Numbered from the stretch's first letter, positions 1-9,460 are shown. The stretch: 64,000 nucleotides of DNA from Intestinibacter bartlettii (GCA_025148965.1 CP102273.1:1550001-1614000), one strand, 5' to 3'. The notes: a model not told the origin generated them from the letters alone. Translations and numbers: made by a program.

Positions 1-199
1 TAAGAGCTAGAAGGAAACCTAGTAAGAATGTAGTGAATGTAAGGTCTTTTATTATATCACCAGCATAGAATAATGCATCTGGATGACCTTTCTCCATAAA
101 GTAAAATATTGTGGCATTGATTAAACCATTTATAATTCCATATCCAACTATACATTTTGATAGTAGATAGCTTTTTAAGTTGTTTTGAGTGTTTGACAT
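1..199 (-). CDS. Membrane protein, 3' end outside the window
   Basis: The reading frame starts at the ATG read from 199 down and stays open to the window edge, giving about 66 residues. A ribosome binding site (AGGAGAAAATT on the minus strand) lies just upstream. It begins MSNTQNNLKSYLLSKCIVGY and contains two hydrophobic stretches, around residues 14-32 and 50-66, so it is probably an integral membrane protein. I do not recognise the family, and the rest of the protein lies beyond base 1. Confidence 0.7.
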   Translation of the reverse strand, partial: MSNTQNNLKSYLLSKCIVGYGIINGLINATIFYFMEKGHPDALFYAGDIIKDLTFTTFLLGFLLAL

Positions 200-707
200 A
201 ATTTTCTCCTTTAAATTTCTTTTTTTTATTTTGCCAAATTTATAAAATAATATTACTTTAAAATTAAATATTTAAAGTATTTTATTGACGTAGATTTAAC
301 TCTAAGCAGTAAACTAATATTTATATATAAATTATTAATAATTTACTAAATTTAATAGTTGAAACTTATATTATGGATCCTTGTAATATAGATTTTTTAA
401 TAAAAATATTAGAGCTATTTCAGAGCGTAGATACCATTATAGCACAGGTGCAATAAAGTTATATCTTGAAAATTGTGGATGCTTTCAATTACCATATTAG
501 TTTATATATTGAAATATATAAACTAATATGGAATAGATGTATAATTATGTAAATAAACACTAAAAAATACAAAAAACACATTTTTGTAATAAATTTTTAT
601 AAAATTGTTATCTTTATTTAAACATAAGTATATAATTTTATTGTATTATACTTTTAAGAGGTATATTAATATAATATATTGAGACTTATTTGTATGGAGG
701 GATATAA
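200..707. other. Gene-free AT-rich stretch with one perfect inverted repeat
   Basis: No supported gene lies here. The stretch separates a minus-strand gene from a plus-strand gene, so it should hold both promoters, but I could not fix either one. Its only clear structure is the inverted repeat at 492-531, listed separately. Confidence 0.6.
492..531. repeat. Perfect 18-bp inverted repeat, 4-nt loop
   Basis: The arms CCATATTAGTTTATATAT (492-509) and ATATATAAACTAATATGG (514-531) are exact reverse complements around the loop TGAA. There is no GC-rich core and no T-run after either arm, so it does not look like a normal intrinsic terminator. It could be an operator or an RNA hairpin in the upstream region of the 48-residue gene. 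Confidence 0.75.
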
Positions 708-854
708 ATGACTATAGATATGCTATTTAAAATAGCACTTTTAATCGTCGTATGCGGAATAGGAATAAAATTACTTAAATTCCTATCAGGAGTAGTTTTT
801 AAAGTTGCCTTAGTTATGGTAGTTGTACTTCTATTTGTTCAATTAATACGTTAA
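708..854 (+). CDS. Small membrane protein, 48 aa
   Basis: The start is preceded by a clear TGGAGGG ribosome binding site 7 nt away, and the frame ends with TAA at 852. The product begins MTIDMLFKIALLIVVCGIGI and is hydrophobic for almost its whole length, with a short break (KLLKF) suggesting two membrane passes. An intrinsic terminator follows at about 898. The family is unknown to me. Support comes from the ribosome binding site, the terminator and the protein-like composition. Confidence 0.65.
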   Translation: MTIDMLFKIALLIVVCGIGIKLLKFLSGVVFKVALVMVVVLLFVQLIR

Positions 855-897
855 AGAGCTGTTAAAAGTGAAGATATCAATAGAAAATAATATAGAA

Positions 898-950
898 AAA
901 GGTGTATCATTGTAGAAGTTTTAATAACTTTACTTTGGTACACCTTTTTT
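898..950. terminator. Bidirectional intrinsic terminator
   Basis: The arms AAAGGTGTATCA (898-909) and TGGTACACCTTT (936-947) pair with one wobble around a 26-nt loop, followed by a T-run. It lies between the 48-residue gene on the plus strand and the 74-residue gene on the minus strand and could serve both. Confidence 0.75.
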
Positions 951-959
951 AATTTAAAA

Positions 960-1184
960 CTATTTTTTTAAATCGATATAAGCATCAATTTGTGGAATAA
1001 ATATCATATTATCTTTTATATGAGTATTTCCAAATTCCTTTAACTCAAGCCCAGCTTCGTCTTTAGTAATTTTGTATTTTACCATATTTTTGTCTTTAAC
1101 TTCACCGTGGAAATAAGTTCCCTCGTATTGTTTAAATCTGAAGTTATACTTGTCTCTAGTTAATTTTATTTTTATATTTTCCAT
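960..1184 (-). CDS. Hypothetical protein, 74 aa
   Basis: The start ATG has an AGGTGA ribosome binding site, and a shared terminator lies directly downstream. The product is soluble and basic with many charged residues (it begins MENIKIKLTRDKYNFRFKQY), without membrane segments or a motif I recognise. No function is proposed. Confidence 0.6.
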   Translation of the reverse strand: MENIKIKLTRDKYNFRFKQYEGTYFHGEVKDKNMVKYKITKDEAGLELKEFGNTHIKDNMIFIPQIDAYIDLKK

Positions 1185-1377
1185 ATATTCACCTACTGTC
1201 TTATATTACAATTAATTTATAAATTGTTTATGTAAAATTAAATCTATTTTTAGCTAAAACTCTTTAAAATAAAGACTTACTTCTTATTTATAATAACATG
1301 AAGTTTTAAACTTATCTATAGAATAAGTTAAAACTTTCGTGGTATCATTATCAAGTGAATAAAGATTGGAGGAAAAA

Positions 1378-2556
1378 ATGAGAAAATTTAGGATAAGCGC
1401 TTATATACTTTTTATTATTTCGCTTTTTATAAAGTATATATCATCAAAATACAGTTACATAGTAGAAAATTATTATTCAAAAAATATAGATATCTATATT
1501 GTGAAATTTTTAAGCAAGCTAAATTCTACATTTAGTTTTTCATATTTTGAAATACTTATATATATTTTTGTACTTTCAATAATAATATCTATAATCTATC
1601 TTATAAGGAAAGGTTTTAAAGGGAAAAAAGCATTTTTCAGCAGTTTAAAAAATATAATATTAAACTATATAGGGGTTTTATGTTTTATATATTTTTTATT
1701 TATAATTTTATGGGGCATAAATTACAACAGAGAAAGCCTTATAGAAAGTATAAAAGACGAGTACAAGGCTAATATAACACAAAATATAAGAAAAAAAGAA
1801 GACGACGTAGAGTCTAAAGATTATAAGCAAACATACATAAAAGATATAGATAACAAAGAATTTGAAAAAGTAGATCTTAAAAATTTATACGAGTATTTGA
1901 TAAAAGAATGTAATAAAACTAAAAAAGAGGTAAATACTTCAAATAGTGATATGAAAAATGATATAAAAAGCATAAAAGATATGATATCTAAATTGGAAAA
2001 TGGATACGATAATGTGGAACTTTTAAATTTAAACAATCTCGGAAATTATTCAAAAGCAAAGATTATACTAAACTCAAAGCTACTTTCATATACAAATATA
2101 ACAGGGATATATTCGCCGTTTACAGGAGAAGCTAACATAAATACAAATCAGCCAAATACGAGTATTCCATTTACAATATTACACGAGATGGCACATCAAA
2201 GGGGATATGCAAATGAGAGCGAGGCGAACTTCTTAGCGTATTTAGCGTGTATAAACAATAAAGATATATCTGTAAAATACTCAGGCTATTTTATGGCGTT
2301 AAAATACACGGCTTCTGCACTTTCAAAAGTAGATTACGAAAGTTTTAAGTATTTAACAGAAAATATAGATGATGATGTATTAAAAGACCTTAGAGATTAC
2401 TTTAAATTCTGGGAAAAATACGAGGGTAAAACATCACAAGTGTCAGATAATATGAATAATGTCTATTTAAAATCAAATAAGGTAAAAGAAGGTACAAGAA
2501 GTTATGGAAAAGTAGTCGACTTATTGCTTTTATATTATTATTTATATGAAAAATAA
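1378..2556 (+). CDS. DUF3810 family membrane protein with HExxH motif
   Basis: A protein of 392 aa is read from the ATG at 1378, because TTGGAGG at 1366-1372 is its ribosome binding site. The in-frame TTG at 1366 is therefore not used as a start. Membrane segments lie near residues 8-24, 52-75 and 90-115, followed by a large extracytoplasmic part. The motif HEMAHQRGYANESEANFLAY has the HExxH plus downstream Glu pattern of a zinc metallopeptidase, which is typical of DUF3810 proteins. Residues 133-200 are rich in Lys, Asp and Glu. The substrate is unknown; peptidase activity is inferred from the motif. Confidence 0.85.
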   Translation: MRKFRISAYILFIISLFIKYISSKYSYIVENYYSKNIDIYIVKFLSKLNSTFSFSYFEILIYIFVLSIIISIIYLIRKGFKGKKAFFSSLKNIILNYIGVLCFIYFLFIILWGINYNRESLIESIKDEYKANITQNIRKKEDDVESKDYKQTYIKDIDNKEFEKVDLKNLYEYLIKECNKTKKEVNTSNSDMKNDIKSIKDMISKLENGYDNVELLNLNNLGNYSKAKIILNSKLLSYTNITGIYSPFTGEANINTNQPNTSIPFTILHEMAHQRGYANESEANFLAYLACINNKDISVKYSGYFMALKYTASALSKVDYESFKYLTENIDDDVLKDLRDYFKFWEKYEGKTSQVSDNMNNVYLKSNKVKEGTRSYGKVVDLLLLYYYLYEK

Positions 2557-2683
2557 TTACATTTTTATTAAATTTCATATTTTTAAAATAAATGTAATAT
2601 GTTTTAGTATATAATGTGTATAGTATAAATTTGTTGACGGTTAGATAACATAATATAATAGAAGTAAAAAATAGGAGAATGGG

Positions 2684-4567
2684 ATGAAAATGAGTAAATT
2701 TTCAATAAAGAAAAAGAGTAAGGAAATACCTACAGAAGCAGTGATAGCTTATAGCAAAGGTAACATGCTTGAAAAGATAGGTAAAAAAGATCAAGCTATA
2801 CAATCTTACATAGTTGCAGGAAATCAAAATCATGTAAAAGCACAGTATAGATTGGGGGAACTTTATTTAGAGAAAAAACAATATGTCGAAGCTGAAAAGT
2901 GGTTTTCTTTTGCATATAAAAGTGGAAAAGAAGAAGCTGCTTTTGATTTAGGAAATATGTACTATAACATCGAGGGATATGAGTATGCTCTTTATTGGTA
3001 TGAAAAACAAGCATTAAATGGAGACTTGAGATGCCAAAACAACTTGGGGGTTGTTCACTTTAAATTAAGGGATTTTCACAATTCTGAAAAATGGTTAAAA
3101 ATAGCTGCAAACGCAAATAACGGTGTGGCGTGTTTTAACTTAGGTAATATATACGTGTCTTTAAATAGGGAAGAAGATGCGATAGAATACTATAAAAAAG
3201 GCCATATTTTAGGAAATAACGAGTGTAAATTTAATTTGGCTATTTTATATATGAAAAATAATATGGAAAAAGAAGCCGTAAGTTTATATAAACAGCTTTA
3301 TAAAAGTGGATATGAAAAAGGATGTTATAATTTAGGATTATACATGGAAATAAACGAAAATTACGACGAAGCTGAGAGATATTACAAAAAAAGCGCTGAC
3401 AAAGGCCATGTAAAATCACAATACAGACTTGCGTATTTATATGATGAGAAAAACTTCAATGAAGATGCGATAGAATATTACTTAAAGGCTATAGATTCAA
3501 ATTATACTATGGCGAAGTTTAGACTTGGAAATTTATATAATAGACAAAACACAATAGAAAGTGCAAAACTTTATTACGATTTAGCTTGTAATGATTCTAT
3601 GGTCGAAGCTAAAAACAATTTTGCAGGTCTTTATTTTGAAGAGAAAAATTACGAAAAAGCTATAAAATACTATGAAGAAGCTATAGTAGATGGATGTAAG
3701 GTGGCGCTTGAAAATTTAGGAGATTTATATTATCAAACTAAAGATTATCAAAAGGCGATATCTTACTACCTTAGAAATTCGACTTCTGTAAGTTGTCAAA
3801 AGAAATTGGCTGATATTTATATGGAAGCCGAAAACACTGATGAAGCAATAATATGGTATAAAAAAGCATCAAATAACGAAGATATAGAATCTAGCTACAA
3901 ATTAGGTCTTATATACGAAGATTTAAATAATTTAGAAGATGCTAAAAAATACTACTTATTGGCTGCAAAAAAAAATCATCTAAATTCAAAATTACATCTT
4001 GGTAGAATATATTACAACGAAGGAAATTACGAAGAAAGCAAGAAGATGTTAGATGTTTGTGCAAATGAAAATAACGCATATGCTCAACATATGGTAGGTT
4101 TAATATATGAAAATTATTATAGCGATCATACAAATGCGAAATATTGGTATGAAAAATCTAAAAACCAAGGTTTAGTTGAGTCTATATTTAACTTAGGTCA
4201 AATAAGTTTAAAATTAGAAGAAGACGAATTAGCTAAAAAATATTTTAAACAAGGTGTAGAAGCAAAAAATAAAGATTCAGAATATATGTTAGCTGGAATT
4301 TATCTTAAAAAGGGAAGAAATATGTATAAAAAATTAGGCGAAGAAGATCTATTTAACAGTAAAGATATTTACGACAGCATTCCTGAATTTAAGTTAAATA
4401 CAGAGAGCTTCTTAATACCAGAATTTAAAGAATTTGAAGCAGTTAAAGATGAGGAAGAGGAAGAGTACATACCTAATTATATATTACAAATTGACGAGAA
4501 TTTAGAAGATATGTATGAAGCTAGATTACAAAAGATGCTTGTCGAAACTAAATTTGGATATAAATAG
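2684..4567 (+). CDS. Tetratricopeptide/Sel1-like repeat protein
   Basis: A protein of 627 aa made almost entirely of helical repeats of about 34-36 residues, with recurrent motifs such as AQYRLGELYLEKKQY, AYWYEKQALNGD and AIKYYEEAIVDG, as in TPR/Sel1-like proteins. There is no signal peptide or membrane segment, so it is probably a cytoplasmic scaffold. The last 90 residues leave the repeat pattern and contain an acidic patch (DEEEEEY). The start has the ribosome binding site AGGAGAATGGG. A second in-frame ATG two codons later is equally possible. It is a single-gene unit ended by the terminator at 4611. Confidence 0.85.
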   Translation: MKMSKFSIKKKSKEIPTEAVIAYSKGNMLEKIGKKDQAIQSYIVAGNQNHVKAQYRLGELYLEKKQYVEAEKWFSFAYKSGKEEAAFDLGNMYYNIEGYEYALYWYEKQALNGDLRCQNNLGVVHFKLRDFHNSEKWLKIAANANNGVACFNLGNIYVSLNREEDAIEYYKKGHILGNNECKFNLAILYMKNNMEKEAVSLYKQLYKSGYEKGCYNLGLYMEINENYDEAERYYKKSADKGHVKSQYRLAYLYDEKNFNEDAIEYYLKAIDSNYTMAKFRLGNLYNRQNTIESAKLYYDLACNDSMVEAKNNFAGLYFEEKNYEKAIKYYEEAIVDGCKVALENLGDLYYQTKDYQKAISYYLRNSTSVSCQKKLADIYMEAENTDEAIIWYKKASNNEDIESSYKLGLIYEDLNNLEDAKKYYLLAAKKNHLNSKLHLGRIYYNEGNYEESKKMLDVCANENNAYAQHMVGLIYENYYSDHTNAKYWYEKSKNQGLVESIFNLGQISLKLEEDELAKKYFKQGVEAKNKDSEYMLAGIYLKKGRNMYKKLGEEDLFNSKDIYDSIPEFKLNTESFLIPEFKEFEAVKDEEEEEYIPNYILQIDENLEDMYEARLQKMLVETKFGYK

Positions 4568-4610
4568 AATTTAATGAAAAGATATTTTATAAGTGAATTG
4601 AACATAAATT

Positions 4611-4637
4611 AAAAAGGAGCAATTTTGCTCCTTTTTT
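4611..4637. terminator. Bidirectional terminator between the TPR gene and corA
   Basis: AGGAGCAA and TTGCTCCT form the stem, with A-run and T-run on either side, so it can work for the convergent genes on both strands. Confidence 0.85.
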
Positions 4638-4646
4638 CTATATTCT

Positions 4647-5582
4647 TTATAATAATTTATTTTTCGATAATAATACTGTAAGAATTAAACATATAACAGT
4701 TGTAATTAAAAGTATAATCCAAAAACCATAGGGGTCGTTTTCAAATGGAAGATTTATAACGTTCATTCCAAAGAAGCCCGATACGATGGTTGGGATTGAG
4801 AAAATAAATGTAACAACTGTTAAAAATTGCATTACATTATTTTGATTATTATTTATAATTGCGCTAAATGCATCCATGATTCTGCTTAAGATATCTCCGT
4901 AAATTGTCGCCATCTCAACAGCCTGTTTGTTTTCGATTATTACGTCTTCAAGTAAATCCTCATCTTCTGGATATTTTTTAATAGCAGAAGTTCTAAGCAA
5001 TTTTTGAAGAACTAGCTCGATTGACTTTAGTGATGTTGAAAAATATATTAGCGATTTTTCTAATTCTAGAAGTTGTAAAAGCTCTTTGTTTTTCATAGAA
5101 TTGTGGATTTCACGTTCTATTTCTATAGTTAATTTGTTTATTCTTCTTAGATATAATAAATAATATGTCGCATTTTTATACAATATTTGAAGAATAAAAC
5201 GAGTCTTTTTATATGTGAAAAATTCTTTAATATGACCTACTATAAAGTCGTTTAAAAGTCTACTTTGTGCAGTACAAACAGTTACTATACATTCATCCAT
5301 TAGAATAATCCCTAAGGGAATAGTAGAGTAATGGGCTGAAGATGAACTACTTTCATCTATAGGAATATCTATAAGAACTAATGTGTGATTATCTTCAACT
5401 TCGATTCTTGAGCGTTCTTCTTCATCAAGTGCCGCGTTTATACTGTCTATATCTAAATCTAAAATATTAGATAATTCGAATATTTCTTCATTAGTAGGTT
5501 CGACTAAATTCACCCAACATCCGTGTTCATATGAATTTAGCTTTTCTAATTTATCTTCAATAGTTTTATAATATCTTATCAC
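4647..5582 (-). CDS. corA: CorA family divalent cation channel
   Basis: A protein of 311 aa, the usual CorA length. It has a soluble N-terminal domain of about 250 residues rich in charged helices, then two C-terminal membrane helices. The hallmark GMN motif (GFFGMNVINLPFE) sits at the end of the first. CorA proteins let Mg2+, and sometimes Co2+ or Ni2+, into the cell as pentamers. Translation starts at a GTG at 5582 preceded by AAGGAAGTG. The 5' leader encodes a short peptide and a hairpin (5628-5672), both listed separately, which suggests control at the level of the leader. Confidence 0.92.
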   Translation of the reverse strand: MIRYYKTIEDKLEKLNSYEHGCWVNLVEPTNEEIFELSNILDLDIDSINAALDEEERSRIEVEDNHTLVLIDIPIDESSSSSAHYSTIPLGIILMDECIVTVCTAQSRLLNDFIVGHIKEFFTYKKTRFILQILYKNATYYLLYLRRINKLTIEIEREIHNSMKNKELLQLLELEKSLIYFSTSLKSIELVLQKLLRTSAIKKYPEDEDLLEDVIIENKQAVEMATIYGDILSRIMDAFSAIINNNQNNVMQFLTVVTFIFSIPTIVSGFFGMNVINLPFENDPYGFWIILLITTVICLILTVLLSKNKLL

Positions 5583-5627
5583 GATAACACTTCCTTATTC
5601 AGTTATATATTTAGTGCACTTATATAT

Positions 5628-5672
5628 CTATAAATGACTAAAATCTATAACAAAATAAGTAGTCATTTATAG
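5628..5672 (-). promoter_or_regulatory. Leader hairpin upstream of corA
   Basis: CTATAAATGACTA (5628-5640) and TAGTCATTTATAG (5660-5672) are perfect 13-bp inverted repeats in the corA leader. On the transcript the first arm overlaps the last sense codon and stop codon of the leader ORF (stop at 5667-5669). A ribosome at the end of that ORF would therefore open the hairpin. No T-run follows, so simple intrinsic termination is unlikely. Confidence 0.55.
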
Positions 5673-5729
5673 GTAGACAAGTGAAAATTTAATTGACGAT
5701 AGATTCAAGGGACTAGCGTCCATTTTCAT
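5667..5729 (-). CDS. Putative leader peptide of corA, 20 aa
   Basis: A short frame in the corA leader reads MKMDASPLNLSSIKFSLVYL and is preceded by AAAAGGAG. It starts about 25 nt after the start point expected from the promoter at 5761-5789 and ends 84 nt before corA. Its stop codon lies in the first arm of a 13-bp hairpin. Position and layout recall leader peptides that control Mg2+ transporter genes (MgtL in Salmonella), but there is no sequence similarity that I can claim. Initiation could also be at the second ATG. Confidence 0.45.
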   Translation of the reverse strand: MKMDASPLNLSSIKFSLVYL

Positions 5730-5760
5730 CACTCTCCTTTTTGTTTTTCTACCTTAAAAT

Positions 5761-5789
5761 AGGATAACCTGTTTATGAAAATAAATCAA
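5761..5789 (-). promoter_or_regulatory. Predicted promoter of the corA leader
   Basis: On the minus strand TTGATT (5784-5789) and TATCCT (5761-5766) are separated by exactly 17 nt and lie about 180 nt upstream of corA. Confidence 0.5.
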
Positions 5790-5878
5790 GTTAATTTTAC
5801 TATAAAGATTTCCTTATAATGTATAAAAAAATCTAAAATAACTTTCCAAAATAAATATAATTAAGAAAAATACGCAAT

Positions 5879-6838
5879 TTAATTTATAGAGGTTTCTTTT
5901 TCCTTTGGTTTATTTACAATATAAATTCCAAGACATACTAAAATAAGTGCGACTAGATTTCTAAGATTAAATACATCTTCAGATAAAATAAGTGCAGATA
6001 GTATCGTTCCGAAAATCGGAGTTAAAAAGTTAAATATAGATACCTTGCTGACTGGGTTGTATTTAAATAATGTAGTCCAAAGGCTAAATGCAATCGATGA
6101 TAAAAGTGCAAGATATAAAAATAAAAGCATTGCAGATGTAGAAGTTACGTGAAGTCTTGCCCCACCTATAAATCCTAAGGCTATTAAAATAATTCCTCCT
6201 ATTGAAAGTTGGTATCCAGTAACTGTCATAGGGTTATCTTCAACTTTTGTGACTTCTTTACTTATTATAGAGCCTAGTGCAAATGCAAGGGCTGATATAA
6301 GTAAGCATCCTTCACCTAAAAAGCTAAAGCTGCTGTCTATGTCTCCAGTTAAGTTTACAATTATGATTCCTAAAAATCCTACAATACATCCAAGACTTTT
6401 TCTAAAATTAAGTCTGTCGTCTTTATAGAAAAAGTGAGCTAAAATAACCATCATAAAAGTAGATGTTGGGTTTAGTATTGCGCCTTTAAATCCAGATGCA
6501 TATGAAAGTCCTATATAAAAGAAGACATATTCTAGTGTAGTTTCTACAAACCCAAGTAGAGCTATTCCTTTTACAGATTCCTTTTTTAATTTAGGGAATT
6601 TTTTTTGCATGCATGTTGCGATTAATAAAACTAGTATTCCTGCTAAGAAAAATCTCCATCCGGCAAACAATATTTTTGAAAAAGTATCGTCTACACCGAT
6701 ATTAAATAATTCATATCCGAGCTTTACACAAGGAAAGGCGCTTCCCCATAAAGCTGTGCAAAAGATAGAGCATATTACTATGTTTATATTCTTTTGAAAA
6801 AAGTTTTTGTTTTGTTCAGTGCTTAATTTTTCTTCCAT
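5879..6838 (-). CDS. EamA/DMT superfamily transporter
   Basis: A protein of 319 aa with about ten hydrophobic helices arranged as two similar halves of the EamA type. Recognisable segments include ALWGSAFPCVKLGYELF early in the first half and PIFGTILSALILSEDVF in the second. Members export small metabolites such as amino acids; the substrate cannot be read from sequence. The start has a very good ribosome binding site (GAGGAGG). It lies downstream of thrB but is separated from it by a terminator, so threonine or homoserine export is only a guess. Confidence 0.85.
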   Translation of the reverse strand: MEEKLSTEQNKNFFQKNINIVICSIFCTALWGSAFPCVKLGYELFNIGVDDTFSKILFAGWRFFLAGILVLLIATCMQKKFPKLKKESVKGIALLGFVETTLEYVFFYIGLSYASGFKGAILNPTSTFMMVILAHFFYKDDRLNFRKSLGCIVGFLGIIIVNLTGDIDSSFSFLGEGCLLISALAFALGSIISKEVTKVEDNPMTVTGYQLSIGGIILIALGFIGGARLHVTSTSAMLLFLYLALLSSIAFSLWTTLFKYNPVSKVSIFNFLTPIFGTILSALILSEDVFNLRNLVALILVCLGIYIVNKPKEKETSIN

Positions 6839-6863
6839 AAATCCTCCTCAAAATTTCCTAAAT

Positions 6864-6891
6864 AAAAGCCTTCCAAAATAGGAAAGCTTTT
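6864..6891 (-). terminator. Terminator after thrB
   Basis: The arms AAAAGCCTTCC and GGAAAGCTTTT pair with one mismatch around a 6-nt loop, with A/T-runs at both ends. It closes the thrC-thrB unit before the EamA gene. Confidence 0.65.
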
Positions 6892-7019
6892 ACTAAATAC
6901 ATATCATATATCATACTACATATATATTATATTTCATATAGACAAATACATATATAGTAAGTTTGGAATTTTAAAACAATATAGTTTAAAATTCTACATT
7001 TATATATTATAAAACTTAA

Positions 7020-7913
7020 TTAGACTTCTTTATAATATGCTCCATTAGGATCGCAGTGTAAGTCTAGTATTTGCCAATTATCTGGTAATGCAGCTAGATA
7101 TGATTTCATCTTATCAAGTATTTCATCATCGCCGTCTTTTGCCAAAGTCATAATAGTTGGTCCAGCACCACTTAAGAAAGTTCCAAGTGAATCTAAGCTA
7201 TTTGCATAAGCTACTATATCGTCGTAGTTGTTTATTAAATGGCTTCTGTAATCTTGATGGAATTTATCTTTACAAGCAGCTTTTACTAAGTCTAAGTTAT
7301 TCTTTGTAAATGCTGCGATTAAAAGAGCACATCTAGATACATTAAATACACCGTGTTTGTGTGGAATTTCTTTTGGAAGTACGGCTCTCGCTTTTTCTGT
7401 TGAAAGCTCAAAATCAGGAACCATTGCTAAAAATCTAATTTCTTCTGGAACTTTTATTGATTCGTGATATAAATTTCCATCTTCCATAAATGCTATTATC
7501 ATATTTCCGTATATAGCAGGAGCGACGTTGTCTGGATGGCCTTCAAGTTCTATAGCTAATTTTAATATTTCATCTTTGTCTAAATTAGCTTCACTTAATA
7601 CATTTGCAGCCATAAGACCTGCGACTATACAAGTTGAACTACTTCCAAGCCCTCTGCATATTGGAATATTGTTTTCAAAAGATATTTTTATACCTTTTGG
7701 AACTTTCTTCGGCTTAACTCTGTCATAAAAGAAAAGCATAGTTTTGTAAACTAAATTGTCTTCGCTTGCAAAAGCTTCGTCACATCCTTCAAATTGAAGT
7801 CCGCTTTCTAATTCTTCAAAAGTAAATTTGTTAAATAAATCTAAACATAATCCAAGGCAGTCGTATCCTGGACCTATGTTTGCGCTTGTAGCTGGTACAT
7901 AAACTTCTAACAT
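7020..7913 (-). CDS. thrB: Homoserine kinase
   Basis: A protein of 297 aa of the GHMP kinase superfamily that phosphorylates homoserine to O-phosphohomoserine. It begins with VYVPATSANIGPGYDCLGL, typical of ThrB. It carries the ATP-binding GHMP motif PICRGLGSSSTCIVAG near residue 90 and a C-terminal GAGPTIM motif. It lies 8 nt downstream of thrC in the same operon and is therefore under the threonine T-box upstream. Confidence 0.95.
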   Translation of the reverse strand: MLEVYVPATSANIGPGYDCLGLCLDLFNKFTFEELESGLQFEGCDEAFASEDNLVYKTMLFFYDRVKPKKVPKGIKISFENNIPICRGLGSSSTCIVAGLMAANVLSEANLDKDEILKLAIELEGHPDNVAPAIYGNMIIAFMEDGNLYHESIKVPEEIRFLAMVPDFELSTEKARAVLPKEIPHKHGVFNVSRCALLIAAFTKNNLDLVKAACKDKFHQDYRSHLINNYDDIVAYANSLDSLGTFLSGAGPTIMTLAKDGDDEILDKMKSYLAALPDNWQILDLHCDPNGAYYKEV

Positions 7914-7921
7914 ATAATCAC

Positions 7922-9403
7922 CTATTTTCCTAAAAATTTTAATATTTCAGATTTAAGTTCATCTTTTTCACAAGTAATATTGTGTCTTATTTCTAATTCT
8001 TTTAACTTTTCTATTGGCCCAGGTATTTTAGTCTTGCTCAAATCTGATAATTTATTTATTATTTCAAAGTCATCTAAGTTACAATCAATACTTTGGATTG
8101 AACTTATGACATCTTTACTAAATTTGTATGGGCTTGCTGTACTTACTATTACAGTTTTTGTAATATCTTTTGTATCTTCTACGTATTTTTCGTAGCAAGA
8201 ATAAGCAACAGCAGTGTGAGTATCTAATAAGTAGCCAAATTTATCAAATACTTCTTTTATAGTTTTGCTTACAACATCTTCTTTTGAATAGCCAGCATAG
8301 AAAGAAGATAAATTTTTTCTCATATCATAATCTATTTCGTAAACTCCTTTTTCATTTAGATTATTTAATAAAGAGTTTACTTTTTTAGAATCTCTATTTG
8401 ATATTTCAAATAAAAGTCTTTCTAAGTTGCTAGATATAAGTATATCCATAGATGGAGACGTTGTTAATTTAAGCTCTCTGTTTTTGTTATAAACTCCAGT
8501 TTCAAAGAAGTCGTAAAGTACGTTGTTGTCATTTGAGGCACATATAAATTTATTTACTGGAAGACCCATTTGTTTTGCATAATATCCTGCAAGTATATTA
8601 CCGAAGTTTCCTGTTGGAACGACAAAGTTAATTTTATCTCCTAAAGCTATTTGATTTTGTTTTACAAGTTGTAAATATGAATAGAAGTAATATACAACTT
8701 GTGGAGTAAGTCTTCCGATATTTATTGAGTTTGCAGATGATAAGATATATCCTTTTTCTTTTAAGTCTTTGTTAAAATTAGTATCTGCAAATATATTTTT
8801 TACACCAGTTTGTGCATCGTCGAAGTTGCCGTTTATTCCGACAACACAAGTGTTATTTCCACCTGTAGTTTTCATTTGTAGTTTTTGAATATTACTTACT
8901 CCGTTTTCTGGGAAGAATACTACGATTTTTATTTTATCTACATCTTTAAATCCTTCAAGTGCTGCTTTCCCAGTGTCACCAGAAGTTGCAGTAAGGATTA
9001 CGACTTCTTCTTTTAAATTGTTTTTTTCGATTGCAGTTTTTAGAAGATAAGGCATTATAGTTAAGGCCATATCTTTAAATGCACATGTTGGACCATGGTA
9101 TAGTTCTAATACATAATCGTCCCCAACTTTGCTTATTGGCGCTATTTTTTCTGTGTCGAATTTTTCGTCATAAGCGCTATTTATACAGTATTTCAATTCC
9201 TTTTCAGAATAATCAGTCAAAAATTCTTTTAAAATTACATATGCTAATTCTTTATAATCTAAATCTACTAAATTTTTTAATTCACTTTTTAAATTTTTAA
9301 ATTCTGAAGGAACAAAAAGTCCCCTATCAGATGATAACCCCTTTATTATAGCTTGTGATGCTGTTATTTTTTCGTTATTACCTCTTGTACTTAAAAAATA
9401 CAT
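7922..9403 (-). CDS. thrC: Threonine synthase
   Basis: A protein of 493 aa of the PLP-dependent type that converts O-phosphohomoserine to threonine. The PLP lysine motif is GPTCAFKDMAL near residue 105, followed by the phosphate-binding loop TATSGDTGKAALEG. The length fits the longer ThrC class. The start ATG has the ribosome binding site AGGGGGT. It is the first gene of the thrC-thrB operon; no homoserine dehydrogenase gene is adjacent. Confidence 0.95.
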   Translation of the reverse strand: MYFLSTRGNNEKITASQAIIKGLSSDRGLFVPSEFKNLKSELKNLVDLDYKELAYVILKEFLTDYSEKELKYCINSAYDEKFDTEKIAPISKVGDDYVLELYHGPTCAFKDMALTIMPYLLKTAIEKNNLKEEVVILTATSGDTGKAALEGFKDVDKIKIVVFFPENGVSNIQKLQMKTTGGNNTCVVGINGNFDDAQTGVKNIFADTNFNKDLKEKGYILSSANSINIGRLTPQVVYYFYSYLQLVKQNQIALGDKINFVVPTGNFGNILAGYYAKQMGLPVNKFICASNDNNVLYDFFETGVYNKNRELKLTTSPSMDILISSNLERLLFEISNRDSKKVNSLLNNLNEKGVYEIDYDMRKNLSSFYAGYSKEDVVSKTIKEVFDKFGYLLDTHTAVAYSCYEKYVEDTKDITKTVIVSTASPYKFSKDVISSIQSIDCNLDDFEIINKLSDLSKTKIPGPIEKLKELEIRHNITCEKDELKSEILKFLGK

Positions 9404-9460
9404 CTTTTACCCCCTGTGCTTATTTAAACTTATTTTAATTAAATATTATTTCGTATAATT

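Noticed and set aside
5583-5790. M-box magnesium riboswitch before corA
   Set aside because: The leader is AT-rich and lacks the conserved M-box stems; only the short ORF and one hairpin are visible.
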